From positions 1-26,901 of IMG/VR virus record IMGVR_UViG_3300040960_000911: a DNA stretch of 26,901 nt; one strand, 5' to 3'. This DNA is from a virus. The position numbers and the translations under genes are program-made. The notes beneath the pieces are model-generated. The model saw only the letters and a program-made list of their open reading frames with translations, was not told the origin of the DNA and made no database searches. Shown here piece by piece: positions 21,855 to 26,901 of the stretch (the stretch's first letter is position 1; every line of letters starts with the position of its first letter).

Positions 21855-22084
21855 TATTCAAAAATACTGTGGACTGGAATACTATCAAAAAACTTATCTC
21901 TCATTTCTTTTAAATGATGTTTTGAATTTCCATAATATCCCATCTGCATAGAAATACAATCATAGTAACGTAAGTCATTTCGATTAGCATAGACAGTAAA
22001 AGAGTCACAATAAAAAACAATTTCTTGTGGAACTTCTACCCTATTAAATGTAATAGGGTCATCAATATAATATGGGATTGTCAT
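21854..22084 (-). CDS. Small hypothetical protein
   Basis: 76 aa, Tyr-rich, beginning MTIPYYIDDPITFNRVEV, with no recognised motif and no signal or membrane helix. It lies two bases after petE and overlaps the next small gene, so it belongs to the petE-talC-zwf transcript. Confidence 0.65.
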   Translation of the reverse strand: MTIPYYIDDPITFNRVEVPQEIVFYCDSFTVYANRNDLRYYDCISMQMGYYGNSKHHLKEMRDKFFDSIPVHSIFE

Positions 22085-22086
22085 AA

Positions 22087-22410
22087 CTAAGATACGTGAA
22101 CAGTTCCAATCATACCAGCGCCTTTATGTGGAGCACACCAGTAAGTATAATCTCCTGCCTCAGGAAAGTCAATAGTAAAGTCTTCGCCTGGTAACATAGA
22201 GAGACCTTCGTGCGATAGTTCGGGATGATCTTCTACAATAACATTATGAGGAGGAAGCATGTTATTAACAAAATGAACTGACTCCCCAGCAGCAATAGAA
22301 ACTTCAGCAGGTTCAAAAACAAGATTACCGTTTGCACCCATTTGAACGTCAACAGCCCAAGCAGGGAGTGCTAAAAATAGTGCGGCAAATAAAGCAAAGA
22401 AAAACTTCAT
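22087..22410 (-). CDS. petE: Plastocyanin
   Basis: 107 aa from the ATG at 22410; the longer frame to 22452 would add residues before the signal peptide. The signal peptide MKFFFALFAALFLALPAWA (1-19) targets the thylakoid lumen or periplasm. Copper ligands are H55 (PPHNV), and C92, H95 and M100 (YWCAPHKGAGM). Plastocyanin carries electrons from cytochrome b6f to photosystem I. Phage copies are known in cyanomyoviruses and help keep electron flow during infection. It is the first gene of the petE-talC-zwf block. Confidence 0.95.
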   Translation of the reverse strand: MKFFFALFAALFLALPAWAVDVQMGANGNLVFEPAEVSIAAGESVHFVNNMLPPHNVIVEDHPELSHEGLSMLPGEDFTIDFPEAGDYTYWCAPHKGAGMIGTVHVS

Positions 22411-22423
22411 AAGTCTTAATGTG

Positions 22424-22480
22424 ACTACTGTATGTAGTATTTTTACTATCAACTTTATCTGATTGTAACAAGGACTTGTT
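22424..22480 (-). promoter_or_regulatory. Petite inverted repeats upstream of petE
   Basis: In the 99-base gap before petE, AACAAG-GA-CTTGTT (22467-22480) and ACTAC-TGTAT-GTAGT (22424-22438) are small inverted repeats. I found no convincing -35/-10 pair, although control of the metabolic block is likely here. Could be operators or chance. Confidence 0.3.
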
Positions 22481-22509
22481 TTGACTTCCTGACTTCCACC
22501 ATTCTCTCT

Positions 22510-22767
22510 TCACAAAATGCTTCCGTCGTTTACAACACGCTTCCATGCAGCATTAAACTTGATGTCCCAGTTGGTGCAATAGGGAAGATAAAATGCATTG
22601 AGTGCCGCTGTAGTATCAACAATTCGTTGTTGATCACCAGAGTCTACTGCTTCTTGCAGTTGATTAAGAAGAAAACTAAATGTTGTAATTTGACTGAATG
22701 CATCTTCAAGGTCATTCATTACTGTCCAGGTTTTGTCTTGCATTGTATTCTCAGCCAAGGTTTCCAT
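22510..22767 (-). CDS. Small conserved hypothetical protein
   Basis: 85 aa, helical. It contains DAFSQITTFSFLLNQLQEAV and ends in FNAAWKRVVNDGSIL. No motif recognised. Its ATG overlaps the stop of the upstream gene (TAATG), whose last codons provide the AGGAGG ribosome site. Last gene of the accessory island before the petE region. Confidence 0.68.
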   Translation of the reverse strand: METLAENTMQDKTWTVMNDLEDAFSQITTFSFLLNQLQEAVDSGDQQRIVDTTAALNAFYLPYCTNWDIKFNAAWKRVVNDGSIL

Positions 22768-22790
22768 TAGTTGTCCTCCTGTGGGCGCAT
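22765..22790 (-). repeat. 26-bp gene-junction repeat, copy 1
   Basis: These 26 bases are identical to 26641-26666. They encode the C-terminus MRPQEDN and stop of the upstream gene, the AGGAGG site and the ATG of the next gene. The downstream genes at the two copies are unrelated. Confidence 0.9.
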
Positions 22791-23036
22791 TGCTTCCTCT
22801 AAGTCATAAAGAACTTCATTAACGTCAATCTTATGGTGAGAGTAGCCCTTGGGACGTAGATAGTTACCACAAGCAAGGTTGTCATTAAGCCAAATCAACA
22901 CCTGGTCCAACTGCCAATCAGCAACAGCACGTACAGCATCCTCCCCAAACGAATACTCACCGCTCTCCATGTCGAGCATATATCTCCTGACGAGTTTCTT
23001 GATCTGTGCTGTGGTCAGTGGGTGTTGTTCAGTCAT
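22767..23036 (-). CDS. Member of the MTEQHPLT...ADWQL...MRPQ gene family
   Basis: 89 aa. Start MTEQHPLTTAQIKKL, core VRAVADWQLDQVLIWL (about 40-55) and C-terminus EEAMRPQEDN are shared with the genes at 23283-23519 and 26643-26891. The function of this family is unknown; the core looks like two helices. The start overlaps the previous stop as ATGA. The C-terminal codons double as the ribosome site of the next gene. Confidence 0.72.
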   Translation of the reverse strand: MTEQHPLTTAQIKKLVRRYMLDMESGEYSFGEDAVRAVADWQLDQVLIWLNDNLACGNYLRPKGYSHHKIDVNEVLYDLEEAMRPQEDN

Positions 23037-23290
23037 GAGTTGTCCTCCTGTTGTTGTTTAATCGCTTCTTTTAGTTCTGAGGTAGCAGGGCTATAGCCAA
23101 GAATGCTGGAATACCGAACGACTTCTTTGTCAGTAATCACCTGGACATAGCCTGTCGAATAAGGGTTATTGCTGATTTTTATGTGGTGCTTGGCCGCAGC
23201 AGAGACATCACGGGTTCGACCTTCGTATTCGCCCGGCCCGCAGCCGTCTACTGAATCGCCACCGTACAAAAGATACCAAGTTTCAGTCAT
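23033..23290 (-). CDS. Hypothetical protein with shared QEDN tail
   Basis: 85 aa from the ATG at 23290, with AGGAG at seven bases; a longer frame to 23371 only reads through the upstream gene. Starts MTETWYLLYGGDSVDGCGPG, has a GYVQVITDKEVV segment and ends KQQQEDNS. The body is unlike the ADWQL family, but the end and its ribosome-site function are the same. Function unknown. Confidence 0.65.
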   Translation of the reverse strand: MTETWYLLYGGDSVDGCGPGEYEGRTRDVSAAAKHHIKISNNPYSTGYVQVITDKEVVRYSSILGYSPATSELKEAIKQQQEDNS

Positions 23291-23519
23291 TGTTATTCTC
23301 CTGTTGTTGTTGTGGGCGCATCGCTTTTTCAAGTTCAACAATAAAAGATTTTTTTTGACTTGATTTTTCAAACCAACACCAGCAATTTCTTTGTGCCCAT
23401 TTAATCACCTGGTCCAACTGCCAATCAGCAGCGGCACGCATGTCCTCTGTTACTTCGTAAGGATAAGAAGCAGCAATACTTTTGCAGATCTCGTCAGTCA
23501 GTGGATGTTGTTCAGTCAT
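23283..23519 (-). CDS. Member of the MTEQHPLT...ADWQL...MRPQ gene family
   Basis: 78 aa from the ATG at 23519; the three-codon longer form lacks support, since 23519 overlaps the previous stop as ATGA. MTEQHPLTDE, MRAAADWQLDQVIKWA and the end KAMRPQQQQENNND define the family. It contains a CWCWF segment absent from the other copies. Function unknown. Confidence 0.72.
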   Translation of the reverse strand: MTEQHPLTDEICKSIAASYPYEVTEDMRAAADWQLDQVIKWAQRNCWCWFEKSSQKKSFIVELEKAMRPQQQQENNND

Positions 23520-23698
23520 TGTTCCCAAGCATAAGATTTCAAAAGTTCGTTGTCCTTCTCCAACTGCTCTATTCTATCACACAATTCAGTAATAACACCA
23601 ATCAAAGCACGATAATCAAGATGCTCAATATCGTCTCCATATTCTGGGTCATTATAAGTCCAGTGTTGAAGTTCTTGAGTGAAGTTGCGTTCAGTCAT
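23516..23698 (-). CDS. Small acidic protein with a coiled-coil-like end
   Basis: 60 aa. ITELCDRIEQLEKDNELLK near the C-terminus has a leucine-zipper-like spacing. No family recognised. Overlaps both neighbours by a few bases, which supports expression in the island operon. Confidence 0.6.
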   Translation of the reverse strand: MTERNFTQELQHWTYNDPEYGDDIEHLDYRALIGVITELCDRIEQLEKDNELLKSYAWEQ

Positions 23699-23891
23699 AA
23701 TATTCGTGTTGATGAGCCTGCCACCTCAAAAGTGTGGGAATACAAGATGGTGTGATACCAATTTGACCCAAAACTTCTTCAAACCAATCAGCAGTGGCAT
23801 CAATTACTGCTTGTGCTTCTGCCTCCTCATTAGGTGGTGCTGTTTGTAGAGCATTCTCAATCATCTTGAGTAGTTTAGTTTTGTCAGTCAT
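23691..23891 (-). CDS. Small hypothetical protein
   Basis: 66 aa, starts MTDKTKLLKMIENALQ. A DATADWFEEVLGQ segment recalls the ADWQL core of the repeated gene family and may be a distant relative. Ends with RWQAHQHEYYD. Overlaps its neighbours. Confidence 0.6.
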   Translation of the reverse strand: MTDKTKLLKMIENALQTAPPNEEAEAQAVIDATADWFEEVLGQIGITPSCIPTLLRWQAHQHEYYD

Positions 23892-24073
23892 TTGAATTGC
23901 TCCAATACATCAATCACACACTGAATACAATCTTTGGGGATGTGAATGGTTTCAACTTCTTCTCCATTACCATCCTGCATACTTACAGTTCCATACTCAT
24001 CCGATGAGAAATGATAACTGAAACCATCTTCATCGTTGATGATTTTCATTTCTTTGGTGATAGTGTAAGTCAT
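23888..24073 (-). CDS. Small hypothetical protein
   Basis: 61 aa, acidic and beta-rich (GFSYHFSSDEYGTVSMQD), ending in a short helix with IQCVIDVLEQF. No motif known. ATGA-type overlaps on both sides. Confidence 0.6.
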   Translation of the reverse strand: MTYTITKEMKIINDEDGFSYHFSSDEYGTVSMQDGNGEEVETIHIPKDCIQCVIDVLEQFK

Positions 24074-24432
24074 TCTACATCCTCAAGTAAATCAGAAATA
24101 CGGTTCAGTTGGTCTAAGTCCATTGGTATGAGTTTCTCTTCACCACGATCAATGCGGTCTACCATATCTTGTAGATGCTCAAGAAACTCTTTTGGTAGAG
24201 TGTCATCTTCTCCCAGATAAGACCAGAAGCAATCACGACACTCTTCATATGGATCATCATAGAACATGAGAGCGTAATCTTTCCAGTTGCCAGTCATCAG
24301 ATCTGCCCAGTTTTGGAATGAATGTTTGATGCTCTGCCAACCAGTCATCCAGCAGTGACCAATCCAGTAGTCCCACCAACTTAACTTAGTTTTCTTATTA
24401 CCTGTGCCAAGCACTGCTCTACTGAAGATCAT
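24070..24432 (-). CDS. Trp-rich hypothetical protein
   Basis: 120 aa. The first half is rich in Trp (LSWWDYWIGHCWMTGWQ, NWADLMTGNWKDY). A CRDC pair is at about residues 64-67. The second half is acidic and helical (LEHLQDMVDRIDRGEEK). No known family, no clear membrane segment. Overlaps both neighbours by four bases. Confidence 0.62.
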   Translation of the reverse strand: MIFSRAVLGTGNKKTKLSWWDYWIGHCWMTGWQSIKHSFQNWADLMTGNWKDYALMFYDDPYEECRDCFWSYLGEDDTLPKEFLEHLQDMVDRIDRGEEKLIPMDLDQLNRISDLLEDVE

Positions 24433-24830
24433 TTTTGAATGTCAAATGTAGGAACGGGAGCACCACCATTGCTGGGGACCATATACACTGTGCGGTTAGA
24501 ATCTTTCTCACCTTCAGTGATCCAGAGATACTGAAGATAAGCAGGATTATCCTTCAAACTCTCACCAATGATAGAGTTTGCTTTTGCCACACCCTGAGCA
24601 CGAATCACTTCAGCATCAGCAAGTTGTTGTGCTGAATCTTTCTTTGCTTGTGCCTCAAGCACTGCTACCTGACGAGTATATTCTGCCTCTTGTAGTTGTG
24701 CTTTACCAGCAAGTCCTCGTGCCCATACATTATAGACAGGACCACCCACAATGATAGTGACCACACCAATAATTACAATAGCACCTACAACAACAGCAGC
24801 AGGTTCAATAAATCCGTTTTGTTTGTTCAT
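24429..24830 (-). CDS. Short stomatin/prohibitin-tail-like membrane protein
   Basis: 133 aa. A single N-terminal membrane helix (about 10-32, VVVGAIVIIGVVTIIVGG) is followed by a long Ala/Glu/Gln helix with ADAEVIRAQGVAKANSIIGE, then LKDNPAYLQYLWI. The last pattern is the C-terminal part of SPFH (prohibitin/HflC) proteins, but the SPFH beta-domain itself is missing. SPFH tails oligomerise and shape membrane complexes. A phage membrane role is inferred. It starts at an ATGA overlap with the 40-aa gene. Confidence 0.7.
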   Translation of the reverse strand: MNKQNGFIEPAAVVVGAIVIIGVVTIIVGGPVYNVWARGLAGKAQLQEAEYTRQVAVLEAQAKKDSAQQLADAEVIRAQGVAKANSIIGESLKDNPAYLQYLWITEGEKDSNRTVYMVPSNGGAPVPTFDIQK

Positions 24831-24949
24831 TTGTCATTCTCCAGAGTAGATTTGAGCATCTCGTCAACAGCACGACGAGTACGATAATTCATGATGATGT
24901 CCATCACACAGTATCCGAAGGCAAATCCTGCCATAATAGTAGTAATCAT
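24827..24949 (-). CDS. Very small membrane-associated protein
   Basis: 40 aa (MITTIMAGFAFGYCVMDIIM, then a charged tail ending ENDK). A short hydrophobic N-terminus is followed by RTRRAVDEMLKS. Overlaps both neighbours (ATGA), and its last codons carry a GGAGA ribosome site for the SPFH-tail gene. It may form a membrane pair with that protein. Confidence 0.55.
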   Translation of the reverse strand: MITTIMAGFAFGYCVMDIIMNYRTRRAVDEMLKSTLENDK

Positions 24950-25218
24950 GCTACTTGACTCCCAGTATCATAGAACGATGTGTCACGCCAGTTGCGTCCA
25001 CAGATATCAAAAGTAAATCCCAACTTACCAATGGAGAATAGGAATGAGAATAGTTTACCATATCCCATAGTAATTTGGAGATAAGGCCACTCAATCCATC
25101 TACTATACTCACCAATGTCAAATGCCACCTGAAGTAGGGAATAACTTTTAGTTGTGAGCACAGTCATATAGTATCCTGTGCCGTAGTCTTCAAGAGTACC
25201 AAACTTAATTAGTTTCAT
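24946..25218 (-). CDS. Small hypothetical protein
   Basis: 90 aa from the ATG at 25218, with AGGAG at nine bases; the longer frame to 25311 only overlaps the upstream gene. Starts MKLIKFGTLEDYGTGYYMTV and is aromatic-rich, with a GKLFSFLFSIGKLGFTFDI segment. No family identified. Confidence 0.66.
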   Translation of the reverse strand: MKLIKFGTLEDYGTGYYMTVLTTKSYSLLQVAFDIGEYSRWIEWPYLQITMGYGKLFSFLFSIGKLGFTFDICGRNWRDTSFYDTGSQVA

Positions 25219-25624
25219 GCTTCCATTCTCCTTTAGATGAACATTCATAGTCTTGTAGCACACCTCCTTTAAAGTGGATACGACACTCAGGCCAGTGTTC
25301 CCACTCACCATCCCAACTTTCAGGATACACAGTAATATATTTGGTAAGATACATCGGTCTTACTCTACCATGAGTTCCATTAGGAATCCACTGAAAGTTT
25401 AGAAGTGCTAACTTACCTTCTTGATATCCCTCATCACCTTCTTTGAGTTCTACAAAGTCGGCAGTATGTGAGTAATCAATCCAATACAGTTGCCCATCAG
25501 GAGACAACCAGTATTGAGTCATCGTGCCACCAATACCATCTTCAATGTCTTTTGTTTGACAAGGAACATTAGTAAATGATTCTCCTATATCATAGGAAGA
25601 TCGGAAGTAGTCCATCATACCCAT
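25205..25624 (-). CDS. Conserved phage hypothetical protein
   Basis: 139 aa. A start with MMDYFRSSYDIGESF, a QTKDIEDG segment and LSPDGQLYWIDY resemble a protein found in many T4-like and other phages whose function is unknown. Soluble, no membrane helix. Its last codons overlap the next gene by 14 bases. Confidence 0.7.
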   Translation of the reverse strand: MGMMDYFRSSYDIGESFTNVPCQTKDIEDGIGGTMTQYWLSPDGQLYWIDYSHTADFVELKEGDEGYQEGKLALLNFQWIPNGTHGRVRPMYLTKYITVYPESWDGEWEHWPECRIHFKGGVLQDYECSSKGEWKHETN

Positions 25625-26022
25625 CAGTCTTCCTCAATAACAGTACCCATAGGACCTTTCTTGAGATTTGCCCATGCTTCATCTGCTTCTTTGAATTCTT
25701 CATACTTACTACGGAGGTCTTCATCCATAGTCAGTTCATACTCTTTACAGACCTTACGTTGCTCTTCTTCACGGACAAACTCATTAAACACCAGTGACAT
25801 AGCACCAGAGCGAATAGCTGCGGGGTCCATACCTACACACAGCATGAACTTCTCAAAGAGTTTGAAATACTGTTTGGCATTGAGATCTTGTGCAGGTGCT
25901 GTGATCAGGAAATGCTCTTCAGGAACAAAATCATCAGCACCAAGGTGAGATGCAAACCCACGATTGTAATCATGAGTGTAGGTAGCATCAAATTTGAATG
26001 TCAGTTCAGCGTTGTAAGTCAT
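25624..26022 (-). CDS. Hypothetical protein, first gene of a promoter-driven unit
   Basis: 132 aa, starts MTYNAELTFKFDATYTHDYN, with an acidic helical second half (EEEQRKVCKEYELTMDED). No family recognised. There is no ribosome site before the ATG at 26022 and the predicted leader is only about 16 bases, so translation may start on a short leader. It follows a compact terminator/promoter element. Confidence 0.66.
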   Translation of the reverse strand: MTYNAELTFKFDATYTHDYNRGFASHLGADDFVPEEHFLITAPAQDLNAKQYFKLFEKFMLCVGMDPAAIRSGAMSLVFNEFVREEEQRKVCKEYELTMDEDLRSKYEEFKEADEAWANLKKGPMGTVIEED

Positions 26023-26044
26023 GATGTCTGATGTAGATAAGGTT

Positions 26045-26073
26045 ATTATACAATAAAAAACCGCCTCTGTGAA
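26045..26073 (-). promoter_or_regulatory. Sigma70-type promoter inside a terminator hairpin (PeSL-like)
   Basis: TTCACA (26068-26073), a 17-base spacer, then TATAAT (26045-26050). The -35 box overlaps the terminator loop, and the spacer contains the descending stem and the T-run. The -10 box ends 22 bases before the next ATG, nearly the same as at 16102. Confidence 0.7.
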
Positions 26074-26082
26074 GAGGAGGTG
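26055..26082 (-). terminator. Rho-independent terminator after the pentapeptide gene
   Basis: On the minus strand an eight-base GC-rich stem with one mismatch (CCTCCTCT with AGAGGCGG, TCAC loop) is followed by six T. It starts about ten bases after the stop of the pentapeptide-repeat gene. Confidence 0.75.
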
Positions 26083-26091
26083 GACGGTTAT

Positions 26092-26643
26092 TCAGGTGTC
26101 CATAAGACCCTTTAGTGACTTAAGTGTATCTTTATATTTCTTCAGTTCTTCTTCAAGTTCTTTAATCTTAAGGTCTTTATCATCTTCTTTCTTCTCAAGA
26201 ATAGTTCCTGTTATATCGGCACCTTTAAGGTCAGCATTCCTGAGGTCAGCATTCTTAAGATTAGCCCACATAAGATTAGCATCCGTAAGATTAGCCCTCC
26301 TAAAGTCAGCACCCCTTAAGTCAGCACCCGTAAGGTTAGCACCCGTAAGTTTAGCAGTCATAAGTTTAGCACCCGTAAGATTAGCACCCGTAAGGTTAGC
26401 ACCCGTAAGTTTAGCAGTCCTAAGGTCAGCATCCTCAAGGTAAGCAAAACTTAAGTCAGCACCCGCAAGGTCAGCACCCCAAAGGTTAGCACCCTGAAGA
26501 TTAGCACATCTTAGATCAACACCCTTAAGGTCAGCATCCTCAAGGTAAGCAAAACTTAAGTCAGCACCCTTAAGGTCAGTACCCTGAAGATTAGCACATC
26601 TTAGATCAGCACGCGGTTCGATTTTGTATCCGTTGATGGTCAT
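26092..26643 (-). CDS. Pentapeptide-repeat protein with C-terminal coiled coil
   Basis: 183 aa. About 27 A(D/N)Lxx pentapeptides (residues about 10-147) should form a right-handed quadrilateral beta-helix. A Lys/Glu coiled coil (about 152-183) follows and may make it a dimer. An internal duplication repeats the RCANLQG...SFAYLEDADL block, also visible in the DNA (near 26428 and 26537). Pentapeptide proteins are abundant in cyanobacteria; some mimic DNA and inhibit gyrase, but no function can be assigned from this sequence. TAATG overlap with the upstream gene, whose last codons give the ribosome site. Confidence 0.88.
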   Translation of the reverse strand: MTINGYKIEPRADLRCANLQGTDLKGADLSFAYLEDADLKGVDLRCANLQGANLWGADLAGADLSFAYLEDADLRTAKLTGANLTGANLTGAKLMTAKLTGANLTGADLRGADFRRANLTDANLMWANLKNADLRNADLKGADITGTILEKKEDDKDLKIKELEEELKKYKDTLKSLKGLMDT

Positions 26644-26666
26644 TAGTTGTCCTCCTGTGGGCGCAT
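26641..26666 (-). repeat. 26-bp gene-junction repeat, copy 2
   Basis: Identical to 22765-22790. Here it joins another member of the MRPQEDN family to the pentapeptide gene. Confidence 0.9.
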
Positions 26667-26891
26667 GTTTTGCATAAGGCCTTGAAAGAAGTCTTCGATT
26701 GCATCTGCTGCAAAGACGTATCCACTCTGACGCAAGACCTTGATCCTACGCTCTACACTTTTTGCTACCTGCCCCAACTGCCAGTCGGCAGCAGCACGCA
26801 TGTCGGCTCGGAAGGGACGAGTATCATCGTAAGCATGAATGTTGTGAGAAATTGCTTGAATCATCTTGTCAGTCAGTGGGTGTTCAGTCAT
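26643..26891 (-). CDS. Member of the MTEQHPLT...ADWQL...MRPQ gene family
   Basis: 82 aa. Start MTEHPLTDKMIQAI, core MRAAADWQLGQVAKSV and end LMQNMRPQEDN. It shares start, core and C-terminus with the genes at 22767-23036 and 23283-23519, while the spacer between core and end differs. The ATG at 26891 is 10 bases from the window edge and is preceded by GAGAAAACTC. Function unknown. Confidence 0.72.
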   Translation of the reverse strand: MTEHPLTDKMIQAISHNIHAYDDTRPFRADMRAAADWQLGQVAKSVERRIKVLRQSGYVFAADAIEDFFQGLMQNMRPQEDN

Positions 26892-26901
26892 GAGTTTTCT
26901 C

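Noticed and set aside
22411-22509. Promoter for petE
   Set aside because: Several -10-like hexamers exist, but none has a -35 box at 16-18 bases; only inverted repeats are reported.
22349-22546. Minus-strand 65-aa frame before petE
   Set aside because: It overlaps the petE signal peptide and its upstream region in another frame, with unlikely composition.
26092-26643. Pentapeptide protein as a quinolone-resistance (Qnr-like) gyrase protector
   Set aside because: The repeats are generic A(D/N)Lxx and there is no Qnr-type loop pattern; the fold alone does not give this function.

Overview
This window is a piece of a T4-like cyanophage genome: a marine cyanomyovirus that probably infects Synechococcus or Prochlorococcus. 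It mixes T4 core genes (gp4, gp5, gp26, gp27-like, gp32, gp33, gp48, gp53, gp59) with cyanobacterial auxiliary metabolic genes (cp12, zwf, talC, petE, speD, phoH, nrdC, thyX). Genes are tightly packed, with many ATGA or TAATG stop/start overlaps. Almost everything reads on the minus strand. Only gp4, gp48 and gp53 read on the plus strand. I saw no tRNA, CRISPR array, integrase or insertion sequence.

Layout. 1-8579 (minus) is a tail/baseplate-hub operon. In transcription order it holds a gp54-like tube protein, gp26, a small ORF that lies in the -1 frame after a T_TTT_TTC heptamer, an M23-peptidase tail protein, a GH19 tail protein, a gp27-like hub protein, a phage CP12 and the start of gp5. 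8581-11007 (plus) holds gp4, gp48 and gp53 behind two TATAAATA late-promoter boxes. 11004-13333 (minus) is a replication and late-transcription operon: gp33, gp59, a DUF1825-like gene and gp32. gp32 has its own candidate sigma70 promoter and a leader beginning with a hairpin. 13330-15904 carries a PD-(D/E)XK nuclease, phoH, a small conserved gene, thyX and a small gene. 15904-19477 is a run of small cyanophage genes with speD, a DUF6433-like gene and nrdC. 19600-22410 is the metabolic block: petE, two small genes, talC, the N-terminal remnant of a plastoquinol terminal oxidase (ptox), and zwf. 22510-26901 is an accessory island of small unknown genes with a repeated gene family, a short stomatin/prohibitin-like protein and a pentapeptide-repeat protein.

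How the genes fit together (inference from known cyanophage biology). CP12 restrains the Calvin cycle while zwf and talC feed the pentose-phosphate pathway. The resulting NADPH and pentose would supply nucleotide synthesis, together with thyX and nrdC. Plastocyanin supports photosynthetic electron flow during infection. gp33, with a phage sigma factor encoded elsewhere, would turn on the late tail genes.

Most interesting points: (1) a likely -1 frameshift joining gp26 to the next ORF, like the tail-assembly chaperones of other tailed phages; (2) two compact terminator/promoter elements (16102-16140 and 26045-26082), in which the -35 box sits in the terminator loop and the U-tract lies in a 17-bp spacer, resembling the PeSL regulatory cassettes of T4-type phages; (3) a gp32 leader that starts with a hairpin at the predicted transcription start, suggesting autoregulation; (4) a truncated ptox between talC and zwf; (5) a gene family whose C-terminal codons supply the ribosome binding site of the next gene.
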